A stretch of 64,000 bases of DNA from Polaribacter haliotis (GTDB lineage Bacteria > Bacteroidota > Bacteroidia > Flavobacteriales > Flavobacteriaceae): assembly GCF_014784055.1 (NCBI RefSeq), contig NZ_CP061813.1, positions 459,501 to 523,500 of the forward strand, written 5' to 3'. A program made the translations under genes and the position numbers. Position 1 is the stretch's first letter, and each line of letters begins with the position of its first letter. A model generated the notes under the pieces. That model worked only from the letters and a program-made list of their open reading frames with translations. It was not told where the DNA came from and made no database searches. Of this stretch, positions 1 to 8,816 are shown in pieces.

Positions 1-588
1 TGGAACAGCATCAATGTCAAAACGAACCTGATTGGAAAGTCGTTTAAAATCTTCTTCAGAAACTTCAACTTCATATTCTAATGCAGGTATCAGTTTTCGA
101 GTATCTTCTTTCCAGCCCGCCATTTTTGCAGTGGGACTTAAAACACCATCAGCAGCAATTACAAAATCTGCAGAAATTTCTCCTTGTGAAGTGTTTAAGA
201 TTGATTTATTATCAATAAAATCAATGTTTTTTAATGTATGATTTTCCAATAAAGTAACACCAAATTCTTTGGCTTTCTCTACAATTAAATTATCGAAAGC
301 ATCACGCATTATCATTGTTACAATTGGAGTGTCTTTTCCTGATTTATAGTGGATTTTACCATCATTAAAATAACTATCCACCGTAAAAAACTCACGTTCT
401 ATAACTTCAGAAATATCAAAAGGCATGTCTTTTTTTCCACGATTTACAAAACCACCACCACAAGTTTTATAACGTGGTAACGTTTCTTTCTCTATAATTA
501 CAGTAGAAATTCCTTTTTTGCCTAAATAAAAAGCGGTGGAAGCTCCTGAAGGACCACTACCAATTATTGCTACTTGAAAATGTTTCAT
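1..588 (-). CDS. FAD-dependent oxidoreductase, geranylgeranyl reductase family (3' end outside window)
   Basis: Partial gene: the start codon is at 586-588 and the reading frame stays open to base 1, giving the first 196 residues. The N-terminus has a Rossmann FAD-binding motif (IIGSGPSG, residues 8-15), followed by an acidic end of strand 2 (IIEKE) and a CGGGF segment. Further on there is a second FAD motif, FVIAADGVLSPTAKMAGW, typical of geranylgeranyl reductase and halogenase-like flavoproteins. The family reduces isoprenoid chains or modifies lipids and pigments; the substrate cannot be told here. It lies 35 bases downstream of the EEP hydrolase on the same strand and is probably the last visible gene of the mutL operon. 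Confidence 0.8.
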   Translation of the reverse strand, partial: MKHFQVAIIGSGPSGASTAFYLGKKGISTVIIEKETLPRYKTCGGGFVNRGKKDMPFDISEVIEREFFTVDSYFNDGKIHYKSGKDTPIVTMIMRDAFDNLIVEKAKEFGVTLLENHTLKNIDFIDNKSILNTSQGEISADFVIAADGVLSPTAKMAGWKEDTRKLIPALEYEVEVSEEDFKRLSNQVRFDIDAVP

Positions 589-623
589 AGAAAAATTTAT
601 TTTAACTGCGAATATAAAGAATA

Positions 624-1631
624 TTACCAGTTAATTTTTGCTTGTATAGGAAAGTGATCTGAATATTGTTCGGAAAAAGATTTAAACTGATTTATAATAG
701 CATTTTCATCTGTTAAGATAAAATCGATTCTCATTGGAAACCAATAATTAAAAGTTTTACCAAAACCCTTACCAGCTTCTATAAAAGCATCTTTTTTATT
801 TTTAGTGATTTGATCGTAAACCCAAGAATACCCAGTATTATTAAAATCTCCACAAATAATTTTCTTGCCTTTCCATTGCTGTTCGTGTGCTAAAAATTGA
901 TTCGTTTGTTCTGCTTGTTTTTCAAAAGAATTTGTAACTCTTATTAATAATTTTTCAGAATTTTCTTGTCCAAAATTTTCCTCATTTGGTTTAATTCTTA
1001 AAGATTCTAAATGTAAATTATACACACGAATCGTGTCTTTTTTCTTAACAATATCAATATAAATTATGTTATTAGAAGTATCTTTAAAATCTAAAGAGCC
1101 AGAATTTATAATTTTATATTTCGAATATATTGCCATTCCGAATTTCCCCTTCTTATTTTTTGTCTTTACAAATTTATAAGGATAAGAAAGATGAATTTTT
1201 GTAGATTGATAGTATTCTTGAATTACCAAAACATCTGGATTTTTACTAGCAATAAAATCGAAACCAGTATTTAATGTAGAGTCTTTTTTATTTGTGAATA
1301 AATCAAAAGCTTTTACATTGTAACTCATCACTTTTAAATCGGTATTTAAAGAAGAGCTTTTACTAGAAATTTTGTAGAATGGCGAAGAAAAACACCAGCC
1401 AATTATTAAAACAAAGGCAGATAAAAAAGCTTGTTTTTTTAGCTTTATTAACCAATAGATAAAGAAACCAAGATTTATTATAATTAAAACAGGTACAAAA
1501 AGACTTAAAACTGCAAAAAACGGAATGGTACTTGGAGAGATAAAAGGCAGTAAATAAGATAATAGCAATAAGGTTGCTAATAACGAATTTAATAAATAGA
1601 AAATCTTGTCTAAAAAGGATAAGTTTTTCAT
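624..1631 (-). CDS. Membrane-anchored endonuclease/exonuclease/phosphatase (EEP) family protein
   Basis: 335 residues. Three hydrophobic segments fill about residues 8-90 (LLLLSYLLPFI, LFVPVLIIINLGFFIYWLI, FLSAFVLIIGWCF), followed by an EEP/DNase I-like fold. Visible EEP landmarks are the metal-binding start LKVMSYNVKAFD, VLVIQEYY, YNLHLES, the catalytic ICGDFNN and the terminal YSDHFPI with the conserved Asp-His. The fold covers nucleases, phosphoinositide phosphatases and sphingomyelinases; the topology puts the catalytic domain at or outside the inner membrane. It starts one base after the end of the upstream rhomboid gene, so the two are surely co-transcribed. The substrate is unknown. 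Confidence 0.85.
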   Translation of the reverse strand: MKNLSFLDKIFYLLNSLLATLLLLSYLLPFISPSTIPFFAVLSLFVPVLIIINLGFFIYWLIKLKKQAFLSAFVLIIGWCFSSPFYKISSKSSSLNTDLKVMSYNVKAFDLFTNKKDSTLNTGFDFIASKNPDVLVIQEYYQSTKIHLSYPYKFVKTKNKKGKFGMAIYSKYKIINSGSLDFKDTSNNIIYIDIVKKKDTIRVYNLHLESLRIKPNEENFGQENSEKLLIRVTNSFEKQAEQTNQFLAHEQQWKGKKIICGDFNNTGYSWVYDQITKNKKDAFIEAGKGFGKTFNYWFPMRIDFILTDENAIINQFKSFSEQYSDHFPIQAKINW

Positions 1632-1632
1632 A

Positions 1633-2487
1633 TTATCTTTTACCTTGTTTAAATAAAAATTCTTTTTCGGACTTGGTTAATGTATCGTAACCAGATTTGC
1701 TAATTTTGTCTAAAATTACATCTATTTGTTGCTGATTAGGCGTGTTATTTTTAACTGTAGTCTGTTTTTTATTTCCAGATTTATGCACCGTTTTTAATGG
1801 TTTCTCTTTTTTTTCGAACCAAGAAGAAATACTTCCCCAAAGATTTAATTCTTTATTACTTGCTCTGTAGACATATAGAAAACCAAATAAACTTCCACCT
1901 AAATGTGCAAAATTTCCACCAGCATTGTCTCCAATTAATCCTAAAACATCGAAACCAACCCAAATTGCGGCTAAATGCCAAACTTTTATAAAACCAATTA
2001 AAGGAATTTTTAACTGATAATTAGGCATATATGTAGCAATTCCAATAAAAATGGCAGAAATTCCTGCTGAAGCTCCTACTAAATAAGAAGACTGTCCTTG
2101 GAATAATGGAAAATAATTCTGACTAAAAACATACAATATTCCTCCAGAAAGTGTTCCTAATAAATAAAAGGTTAACAATTGTTTTTGCGTAAAATATTGG
2201 ATAAATAAATTCCCAATAAAATATAGTGCTATTAAATTAAATAGAATATGAATAAAACCAGCGTGTAAAAAACCGTAAGAAATAATTGTCCAAGGCTTTG
2301 TAAATAAAGAGTTGTAATTGTCATCTAACGAAAACCATTCTACTATAAAGTTTCCTTCATTATTATAAAGCCCTTGTAATACGCTTATTAATATTGTTGA
2401 AATAAAAACAGCCAAATTAATGTAGATTAATTTTTCTACAATATTTCCGCCTTTATATCGTAATTTTATGTCGTTTATAAAACTCAT
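1633..2487 (-). CDS. Rhomboid family intramembrane serine protease (second of a tandem pair)
   Basis: 284 residues with about six membrane segments in residues 20-210. The catalytic serine motif reads GASAGISAIF (the GxSx Ser) and the paired histidine is in FAHLGGSLFGFLY. A conserved loop segment, HAGFIHILFNLIALYFIG, precedes them. After the last helix a basic, Gln/Asn-rich linker leads to a short C-terminal segment (QIDVILDKISKSGYDTLTKSEKEFL) found on many flavobacterial rhomboids. Rhomboids cut transmembrane substrates inside the bilayer. The gene overlaps the preceding rhomboid gene by one base, so translation is probably coupled. Confidence 0.92.
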   Translation of the reverse strand: MSFINDIKLRYKGGNIVEKLIYINLAVFISTILISVLQGLYNNEGNFIVEWFSLDDNYNSLFTKPWTIISYGFLHAGFIHILFNLIALYFIGNLFIQYFTQKQLLTFYLLGTLSGGILYVFSQNYFPLFQGQSSYLVGASAGISAIFIGIATYMPNYQLKIPLIGFIKVWHLAAIWVGFDVLGLIGDNAGGNFAHLGGSLFGFLYVYRASNKELNLWGSISSWFEKKEKPLKTVHKSGNKKQTTVKNNTPNQQQIDVILDKISKSGYDTLTKSEKEFLFKQGKR

Positions 2488-3221
2488 TAATTTGTTTTAA
2501 ATTGATTTTTTTTCCAATACCAAGCGATTAAAAAACCTATTAAAGCACCACCAATATGTGCAAAATGCGCAACATTACCAACAGAATATTTTGTCATTCC
2601 AAAGAATAAATCTCCTAAAATCATTATTGGAATAAAGTACTTTGCAGCAATTGGAACTGGGAAAAAGATTAAAGCTAATTTTGCATCTTTAAAATACAAT
2701 CCAAAAGCAACTAAAACTCCATAAACTGCTCCAGAAGCTCCAACTGCTGGTGTACTATATAGCATAGAAATTTTATTAAATTGTTCTTGTGTTATTGCAT
2801 TTACAACTCTTGCATCGTTTGTGCTTCCTTTTTTTAATATTGATAAAATATCATCAGGATTTAAACCGGCATTAATAAAAAGTTCATAGATTCCATTAAA
2901 CTGATAATAATTCACTAAAGTATAAATAAGTCCTGCACCAAGCCCTGCTGAAAAATAGAAAAACAAGAATTTTTTCTTTCCCCACATTTGTTCTAAAGGA
3001 GTTCCAAATGCCCACAAACCATACATATTAAATAAAATATGGGCAAAACTCCCATGCATAAACATATGCGTTACATATTGCCAAATTCCAAAATGTTCGT
3101 TTTTTGGAAAATGCAATGCCAAAATATTGGTAAAATCTAATTTTAATAATTGTGGCGCAATAAAAACAATTACGTTAATTATAATTAGATGCTTAATAGC
3201 GTCTGTAAATTTAATATTCAT
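2487..3221 (-). CDS. Rhomboid family intramembrane serine protease (first of a tandem pair)
   Basis: 244 residues. Rhomboid landmarks in order are MHGSFAHILFNMYGLWAFG, the serine motif VGASGAVYGVL and the histidine helix AHFAHIGGALIGFLIAWYW. A polar insertion at about residues 110-150 (FINAGLNPDDILSILKKGS) separates the second and third helices, as in many Bacteroidota rhomboids. It has no C-terminal extension, unlike its neighbour. It begins three bases after mutL ends and overlaps the next rhomboid by one base. The two copies are clearly diverged, so they are an old duplication or two separate subfamilies. Confidence 0.92.
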   Translation of the reverse strand: MNIKFTDAIKHLIIINVIVFIAPQLLKLDFTNILALHFPKNEHFGIWQYVTHMFMHGSFAHILFNMYGLWAFGTPLEQMWGKKKFLFFYFSAGLGAGLIYTLVNYYQFNGIYELFINAGLNPDDILSILKKGSTNDARVVNAITQEQFNKISMLYSTPAVGASGAVYGVLVAFGLYFKDAKLALIFFPVPIAAKYFIPIMILGDLFFGMTKYSVGNVAHFAHIGGALIGFLIAWYWKKNQFKTN

Positions 3222-3223
3222 TT

Positions 3224-5038
3224 TTAACTATTGAATAAATTATCAATTTCGTGCAATGTTAATGTTTTAAATGTTGCTTTTCCAAAAGGAGAAATTGTTG
3301 GTTCTTTGCACGAAAATAAATCATTTACCAAACCTTCTTGTTCTTTTTCGGATAATAATGTGCCTGTTTTTATCGATAATGTTTTGGCAAAAGATTTTGC
3401 CATTACATCAAAATGACTAAAACTAGCATTTGGCACTTCCAAATCGATATCATTAAGCAATTCTTCTAAAATGATGGTAATTTTACTTTCTGTTACTGAA
3501 ATAGGAATTCCTTTTATTGTTACACTGTCTTTTGTAAATTCATCAAACGAAAAACCTGCATTTTCTAGCTCGGTTTTTATGGTGTAAATCATTTCTATTT
3601 CTGCAGATGAAAATGCGATTTTCACTGGAAATAATAATTGTTGACTATTCGCTTCTTTAACGGTTATACTTTCTAAAAATTGCTCGTATAAAACACGCTG
3701 ATGTGCCAAAGATTGGTTGATTAAAACCACACCAGATTTTATGGAACTCAGCACATATTTACGCTGAATTTGAAATGTTTTTTGCGCTTTTGCTTCCTCT
3801 TGATGTTCAAATAAATTTTCTTGAGGTGTTTTATCGACAGTTTCTACAGAAGTATATAAAGATTCCCAACTTTGGGTGTTTTTTTCTCTTTTGTATGGAA
3901 AATTAATTTCTCCCTGTTTTTCTTCTTTAAACGGATTAAAATCAGGATCTACAGAAATTTTAGGAACACTCGCTGCTTTTCCATTCGATTTAAAACTATA
4001 AGGAGTATCTAAATTAGAATCTCTATTAAAATCTAAAACAGGTGCTACATTATATTGCCCCAAACTATGTTTTACAGTAGCTCTTAACATGGCATACAAT
4101 GCTTTTTCGTTATCGAACTTTATTTCTGTTTTTGTAGGGTGAATATTAATATCAATAGAACTTGTAGGAACCGTTAAATATAAAAAATAGGAGGGATGTG
4201 CTCCATGTTCTAACAAACCATCAAATGCATTTACAACAGCATGATTCAAATAAGAACTCTTTATAAAACGATCGTTCACAAAAAAGAATTGTTCTCCACG
4301 TTTTCGTTTAGAAAATTCTGGTTTTGCAACAAAACCTTCAATTTTAAGAATGTCAGTGGTTTCGTCAATTGGAACTAATTTTTCATTCATTTTAGAACCA
4401 AAAACGGCTACAATTCTTTTTCTAAGATTACTGCCTTTTAAATGATAAACCTCGTTGTTATTATGATGTAATAAAAATGTAATATTTGCATGAGCCAAAG
4501 CCACTCTTTGAAACTCGTCTATAATATGTCTTGTTTCTACAGTATCCGATTTTAAGAAATTTCGTCTTGCAGGAATGTTGTAAAATAAGTTTTTAACGGC
4601 CAAACTAGTTCCTTCACTTGTAGAAATAAATTCTTGTGCAACAACTTTACTACCTTCAATTTTAATGCAAGTTCCTAATTCTTCGTCTTTCTGCTTCGTT
4701 TTTAATTCTACATGAGCAATGGCTGCAATAGATGCTAAAGCTTCTCCACGAAAACCTTTGGTACATAAATTAAATAAATCTTCCGCTTTTTGTATTTTAG
4801 ATGTTGCATGTCTTTCAAAAGACATTCTTGCATCTGTGGCACTCATTCCTTTACCATTATCAATTACTTGAATTAGCGTTTTACCAGCATCTTTCAATAA
4901 TAATTTAATATTTGTTGCACCAGCATCAATTGCATTTTCTAGCAATTCTTTTACAACAGAAGCTGGGCGTTGAACGACTTCTCCTGCTGCGATTTGATTT
5001 GCAACATGATCTGGTAAAAGTTGAATGATGTCCGACAT
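3224..5038 (-). CDS. mutL: DNA mismatch repair protein MutL
   Basis: 604 residues. The N-terminal GHKL ATPase is complete: ELLENAIDAGA (catalytic Glu and Mg-binding Asn), DNGKGM, and the lid TKGFRGEALASI; the transducer domain follows with FVNDRFI and DINIHPTKTEI. A low-conservation linker spans about residues 330-425, then the dimerisation domain. The endonuclease signature DQHAxxE found in most non-enteric MutL proteins reads NQSLAHQRV near residue 439. The C-terminal CPHGRP motif reads SPFGKA near residue 582. I therefore expect loss of the intrinsic nicking site. It ends three bases before the first rhomboid gene and overlaps the upstream small membrane protein gene by one base. Confidence 0.95.
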   Translation of the reverse strand: MSDIIQLLPDHVANQIAAGEVVQRPASVVKELLENAIDAGATNIKLLLKDAGKTLIQVIDNGKGMSATDARMSFERHATSKIQKAEDLFNLCTKGFRGEALASIAAIAHVELKTKQKDEELGTCIKIEGSKVVAQEFISTSEGTSLAVKNLFYNIPARRNFLKSDTVETRHIIDEFQRVALAHANITFLLHHNNNEVYHLKGSNLRKRIVAVFGSKMNEKLVPIDETTDILKIEGFVAKPEFSKRKRGEQFFFVNDRFIKSSYLNHAVVNAFDGLLEHGAHPSYFLYLTVPTSSIDINIHPTKTEIKFDNEKALYAMLRATVKHSLGQYNVAPVLDFNRDSNLDTPYSFKSNGKAASVPKISVDPDFNPFKEEKQGEINFPYKREKNTQSWESLYTSVETVDKTPQENLFEHQEEAKAQKTFQIQRKYVLSSIKSGVVLINQSLAHQRVLYEQFLESITVKEANSQQLLFPVKIAFSSAEIEMIYTIKTELENAGFSFDEFTKDSVTIKGIPISVTESKITIILEELLNDIDLEVPNASFSHFDVMAKSFAKTLSIKTGTLLSEKEQEGLVNDLFSCKEPTISPFGKATFKTLTLHEIDNLFNS

Positions 5039-5313
5039 TAATTTCTTGTGAATATGGATAAATCGAAATCGATTATGTATAAAAAAATCAATATTAAAAC
5101 TGCAATAATTATTAAAAGAGTTTTGTTTACACTTTTATCAGGATTTTTTAGGTCTTCGAAAGCGTCGCTAAACTTGCCTTTCATACCTTTGTTTTTTCCT
5201 GCAGTTTTTCTAAACTGATCTAATTTATGCTCAATCTTATAAGGGCTTCCTTCTCCTTTATAATAACGAGGCTGATAATCAAATTTTTTGTTTGTACGTT
5301 TTAAAAATCCCAT
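5038..5313 (-). CDS. Small C-tail-anchored membrane protein, conserved in flavobacteria
   Basis: 91 residues. A basic, aromatic N-terminal half (MGFLKRTNKKFDYQPRYYKG) precedes a single hydrophobic segment at about residues 66-84 (LLIIIAVLILIFLYIIDF), so the protein should sit in the inner membrane with its basic part in the cytoplasm. I recall relatives in flavobacterial genomes with a vague riboflavin-synthase label, which probably reflects proximity to ribH rather than function. The gene starts the mutL/rhomboid operon and its stop overlaps the mutL start by one base. No function can be assigned. Confidence 0.75.
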   Translation of the reverse strand: MGFLKRTNKKFDYQPRYYKGEGSPYKIEHKLDQFRKTAGKNKGMKGKFSDAFEDLKNPDKSVNKTLLIIIAVLILIFLYIIDFDLSIFTRN

Positions 5314-5381
5314 AGTTTTAGAAATAATTGGTGAATATTGATTTTTGATAAATCAATTTCTGTACCAATTTTAAAGCAATT

Positions 5382-5412
5382 CAAATTTAAAGAAATTAAA
5401 GGAATTTCTCAA
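5382..5412 (-). promoter_or_regulatory. Predicted promoter of the mutL-rhomboid operon
   Basis: On the minus strand TTG (5410-5412) lies 20 bases before TAAATTTG (5382-5389), matching the Bacteroidota -33/-7 consensus. It is about 70 bases upstream of the start codon at 5313. Confidence 0.55.
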
Positions 5413-5580
5413 AGATTGACGTTAAAAGTATTCTTAAATTATTTGTATGGGTTTAAACGAAAAAGTGCAAAATATTTTAGTAGAACTCGCAAAAGAATAT
5501 TTTCTTGGTAGAAAACATTCAAAAATTCATGGCTCTTAGAGCTTGGCGTTTTTTCTTAGCGCCTTTGTGGTTAATAGAAT

Positions 5581-6087
5581 TTAGAAACCAATATTTTCTT
5601 TACTTCTTCCTATATTTCTAAGAGCAGCCATTTTTACTGCAGCAACAGCACACTCAATACCTTTATTACCTAATTTCCCTCCAGATCTATCCAAAGATTG
5701 TTGTTTGGTATTGTCTGTTAAAACACAGAAAATAACTGGAACATCGTATTTAATATTTAAATCTACAATTCCTTGTGTAACGCCTTCACAAACAAAATCG
5801 AAATGTTTTGTTTCACCTTGAATTACGTTTCCAATAGCAATTATTGCATCGACTTGTTGTGATTGAATCATTTTTTTACAACCAAAAACCAATTCGAAAC
5901 TTCCAGGAACATCCCAAGAAATTACATTCTCTTTAGAAGCTCCACAATCTATTAAAGTTTCAATTGCACCTTTTTGAAGGTTTTTTGTGATTTCTGGATT
6001 CCACTCAGAAACAACAATCCCAAATCGAAAAGATTTCGCATTTGGGATTGTAGCTTTATCGTAATAAGATAAATTGGTTGTAGCCAT
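5581..6087 (-). CDS. ribH: 6,7-dimethyl-8-ribityllumazine synthase
   Basis: 168 residues, normal for the family. It condenses 5-amino-6-ribitylamino-uracil with 3,4-dihydroxy-2-butanone 4-phosphate in the penultimate step of riboflavin synthesis and usually forms a 60-subunit icosahedral shell. Landmarks are FGIVVSEWNPEITK (substrate-binding Trp/Asn), VPGSFELVFG, the phosphate-binding AIGNVIQGETKHFDFV with the catalytic His, and VIFCVLTDNTKQQSLDRSG. It follows the TPR-protein gene on the same strand after 71 bases that hold a heptameric repeat next to the start codon. Confidence 0.97.
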   Translation of the reverse strand: MATTNLSYYDKATIPNAKSFRFGIVVSEWNPEITKNLQKGAIETLIDCGASKENVISWDVPGSFELVFGCKKMIQSQQVDAIIAIGNVIQGETKHFDFVCEGVTQGIVDLNIKYDVPVIFCVLTDNTKQQSLDRSGGKLGNKGIECAVAAVKMAALRNIGRSKENIGF

Positions 6088-6094
6088 TTTTTTA

Positions 6095-6123
6095 AGTTTT
6101 CAGTTTTCAGTTGCAGTTTACAG
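6095..6123. repeat. Short tandem heptamer AGTTTTC upstream of ribH
   Basis: Forward units AGTTTTC, AGTTTTC, AGTTGC and AGTTTAC follow one another at periods 7, 7 and 6. On the ribH strand the block reads as CTGAAAA-type repeats ending about 7 bases before the start codon. Confidence 0.6.
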
Positions 6124-6158
6124 TAAGTTTACTGCTTACAGAAACTGCTGACTTTAAA

Positions 6159-6926
6159 CTATTTTTTAGAGTATTTTGCTGCGTAGATAAATTTCTCTAC
6201 ATCTCTACCTTGATCTGAATTTGGGTAGTTTTCTTTAATTTTTGTAAATAAAGACTCAGCTTTATCAAAATCCTTTATTTGCATTGCTGTTTGACCAGCT
6301 TTGTATAAATATAAAGGAGTAGTAAAGTCATTTTCTTTTTTGTTTGCCGCTTTTTCATAATAATCTAAAGCTTCTTCTGGCTGATCGATATCTGCAAAAG
6401 CATCTCCAATAGCACCTAAAGAAACTGGGCCTAATAAAGCATCATCAGAATTAAATTTATTTAAAAACTCGATTGCTTTGTCATATTCTTTTAATTGTAA
6501 ATAAGAAACACCAGCATAATAATTGGCTAAGTTTCCTGCATCAGTTCCACTGTAAGAATTTGCAATGTCTAAGAAACCATATTTTCCATCTACACCTTCT
6601 AGACCTAGATTTAATAAAGAATCGATTCCAGAACCTGCAGTTGCAGCTTCATCGAAATATTTTCTTGGAAAAGCCAATTCGTTAGAAGCTTCCAATTCGT
6701 TTGGTTCTACAATGTATTTGTTATATCCTAAATAAGCTAAGAAAATAACAACTACAGCAACTAAAGAGTAAAACAACGGTTTGCTGTTTTTTTCTATCCA
6801 TTGCTCAGATTTCGACGCAGTTTCATCTAAAGTATTAAATACTTCTGCAGTTGTACTCTCCATATTGTCAACATCTTGTTGCTCTTTTTTACCTTCTGGT
6901 TTATATTTCTTCTTGTATGTTGCCAT
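6159..6926 (-). CDS. Membrane-anchored tetratricopeptide repeat protein (YfgM-like)
   Basis: 255 residues. A hydrophilic, charged N-terminus of about 50 residues (rich in K, E, Q) is followed by one membrane segment (LFYSLVAVVVIFLAYLGY, about residues 50-67) and an extracytoplasmic TPR array: repeats include GNLANYYAGVSYLQLKEYDK, AIGDAFADIDQPEEALDYYE and LYKAGQTAMQIKDFDKAESL. This single-pass TPR architecture resembles YfgM, a periplasmic chaperone partner of the Sec translocon, but the assignment is by architecture only. A TATTTTTG box at 6952-6959 (minus) is a likely -7 element. Confidence 0.8.
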   Translation of the reverse strand: MATYKKKYKPEGKKEQQDVDNMESTTAEVFNTLDETASKSEQWIEKNSKPLFYSLVAVVVIFLAYLGYNKYIVEPNELEASNELAFPRKYFDEAATAGSGIDSLLNLGLEGVDGKYGFLDIANSYSGTDAGNLANYYAGVSYLQLKEYDKAIEFLNKFNSDDALLGPVSLGAIGDAFADIDQPEEALDYYEKAANKKENDFTTPLYLYKAGQTAMQIKDFDKAESLFTKIKENYPNSDQGRDVEKFIYAAKYSKK

Positions 6927-7042
6927 GTTTTACTTAAAAAATTAGTGGCGACAAAAATAGTTTTTTTAATTGGATTTTAAAAGGCAATAATTCGCAAAAT
7001 TTTCAATAATTTGCAATTCGTTTTTAAGAACATTCTTTATTT

Positions 7043-8122
7043 ATGTATTTACAGAAACTTTCTTTAGTTAATTTTAAAAATATTGAGTCGCAATCTTTTG
7101 ATTTTCAGCAGAAAATAAATTGTTTTGTCGGCGATAATGGTGTTGGAAAAACCAATGTTTTAGATGCGATTTATTATCTTTCTTTTGCAAAAAGTTACTT
7201 TAATTCGGTCGCAGTTCAGAATATTAGACATGGAGAAGGTTTTTTTATGGTGGAAGGAGACTATCTTTTAAAAGACAGAAACGAGAAAATTGTTTGTAGT
7301 TTAAAAAAAGGACAAAAGAAGGTTTTAAAACGAAATGGAAAAAGTTATGATAAGTTTTCGGAACATATTGGGCAATTACCATTGGTTATTATTTCTCCTG
7401 CTGATAGAGATTTAGTTACTGAAGGAAGTGATACCAGAAGAAAATTTATAGATGGTGTAATCTCTCAACAAAACAAAAAATATTTACAAGATTTAATTGC
7501 TTATAATAAGGTATTGAGTCAGCGAAATGCATTGTTAAAATATTTTGCAGCTAATAGAACGTTCGATGCTTTAAATTTAAGTGTTTATGATGAACAACTG
7601 GCTGAATATGGTTCTAGAATTTATGAAGTTAGAAAATCTTTTTTAGAGGAATTTATACCTATCTTTAATGAGAAATATCAAATTATATCAGGAGATAAAG
7701 AACGTGTGAATTTAATTTATAAAAGTCAGTTGCATGATTTTTCGATGCAAGATTTAATGCGAAAATCTTTAGAGAAAGATAAAATTTTACAATACACAAC
7801 TTCAGGAATTCATAAAGACGATTTAAGTTTCGAAATAGGAGAGTACCCAATTAAAAAATTTGGTTCGCAAGGACAACAAAAATCATATTTAATAGCTTTA
7901 AAGTTGGCACAGTTTGAGTTTATTAAACAACAATCAGACGTGATTCCTATTTTATTATTGGATGATATTTTTGATAAATTAGATGAAAACAGAGTTTTAC
8001 AAATTATAGAGTTGGTAAATAACGACGAATTTGGTCAAATTTTTATTACAGATACTCATTCCGAAAGAACAGAGAATATTGTAAAGCAGAGTAATAAGCC
8101 TTATCAGATTTTTAAGCTTTAG
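7043..8122 (+). CDS. recF: DNA replication and repair protein RecF
   Basis: 359 residues, full length. RecF is an SMC-like ABC ATPase that helps load RecA at single-strand gaps. Walker A is GDNGVGKTN near residue 30; the signature region is [19 protein letters not shown] and Walker B with D-loop is [14 protein letters not shown], all typical of RecF. The N-terminal [16 protein letters not shown] fits the family start. It is transcribed divergently from the TPR gene and is followed by the DUF721 (DciA-like) gene, a frequent bacterial neighbourhood for recF. Confidence 0.97.
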   Translation: MYLQKLSLVNFKNIESQSFDFQQKINCFVGDNGVGKTNVLDAIYYLSFAKSYFNSVAVQNIRHGEGFFMVEGDYLLKDRNEKIVCSLKKGQKKVLKRNGKSYDKFSEHIGQLPLVIISPADRDLVTEGSDTRRKFIDGVISQQNKKYLQDLIAYNKVLSQRNALLKYFAANRTFDALNLSVYDEQLAEYGSRIYEVRKSFLEEFIPIFNEKYQIISGDKERVNLIYKSQLHDFSMQDLMRKSLEKDKILQYTTSGIHKDDLSFEIGEYPIKKFGSQGQQKSYLIALKLAQFEFIKQQSDVIPILLLDDIFDKLDENRVLQIIELVNNDEFGQIFITDTHSERTENIVKQSNKPYQIFKL

Positions 8123-8201
8123 TTGGAAGCTGGAAGTTTGAATTTCAATTGGGGTTTTTTCTCTCTCAAAGTCGCAGAGACGCATTTTTTTTTCAGTTTT
8201 A

Positions 8202-8229
8202 CCTAATACCTAATACCTAATACCTAAAT
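8202..8229. repeat. Tandem heptamer CCTAATA, 3 perfect plus 1 degenerate copies
   Basis: Units occupy 8202-8208, 8209-8215, 8216-8222 and an imperfect 8223-8229. The array ends two bases before the ATG at 8232, where Bacteroidota ribosomes recognise A-rich leaders. Confidence 0.85.
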
Positions 8230-8231
8230 TC

Positions 8232-8528
8232 ATGTCAAAAAGAGAAAACGATTCTTTTTCGGTTAAAGATTTAATGCAGAGTTTTATCAAAGAAAATAAT
8301 TTGAGTAAAGGAATGCAAAAAATTAAAATAGAGGAAACTTGGACAAAAATGATGGGGCCAGGAGTTGCAACACATACTACTTCTGTAAAACTACAGAATA
8401 AAACCTTAATAATAAATTTGACTTCTTCAGTTTTACGTGAAGAATTGAGTTATGGTAAAGAAAAAATCATAAAAATGATTAATGAAGAGTTGGGTGATGA
8501 AGTTGTTGATAAATTGATGTTGGTATAG
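8232..8528 (+). CDS. DUF721 protein, DciA-like
   Basis: 98 residues, small and basic. The DUF721 core is visible: KDLMQSFIKENNLSKGMQ, IKIEETWTKMMGPGVATHT (conserved W and GP), and NKTLIINLTSSVLREELSY. Members of this family include DciA, the ancestral loader or activator of the replicative helicase DnaB in bacteria lacking DnaC/DnaI. The recF neighbour fits a role at the replisome. It is shorter than proteobacterial DciA, so a direct helicase-loading role is inferred only. The 7-base tandem repeat lies directly before its start. Confidence 0.85.
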   Translation: MSKRENDSFSVKDLMQSFIKENNLSKGMQKIKIEETWTKMMGPGVATHTTSVKLQNKTLIINLTSSVLREELSYGKEKIIKMINEELGDEVVDKLMLV

Positions 8529-8816
8529 AGTGGTTTTATAAAAATTATTTGGAATTATAATTATTGTTTTAAGTTTATTTTAGATCTACAGTAGCAGTCA
8601 ATTATTCTACAGATTTAATTATACAAGTTTATCAATTGCTTTTATGTTACATGATTGGGGTTTATTTTCTCAAATTATTTAAGTTTTTTAAATTCTATAA
8701 TTTGCCAAGATTTCTTAAAAGAAAAGTTTTATTGCTTAATTTAAAATTTTTAAAATAGAAGAAATTATAAACTTAGTGAAGAATGTTAACTAAACTAATT
8801 TATAATTAGTGAAATT
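8529..8816. other. Intergenic stretch, no gene seen
   Basis: 288 AT-rich bases between convergent genes. No coding sequence over 30 codons with family resemblance. A short hairpin (ACTAATT, TAT, AATTAGT at 8794-8810) lies just after the GH92 stop codon but lacks a clear T-tract. Confidence 0.5.

Noticed and set aside
5447..5539. 30-codon frame starting MGLNEKVQNILVELAKEY, hinting at a GxxExxY-like remnant
   Set aside because: Too short for a confident match and embedded in degraded repeat-like text (GCGCCTTTGTGGTTAATAG); left unannotated.
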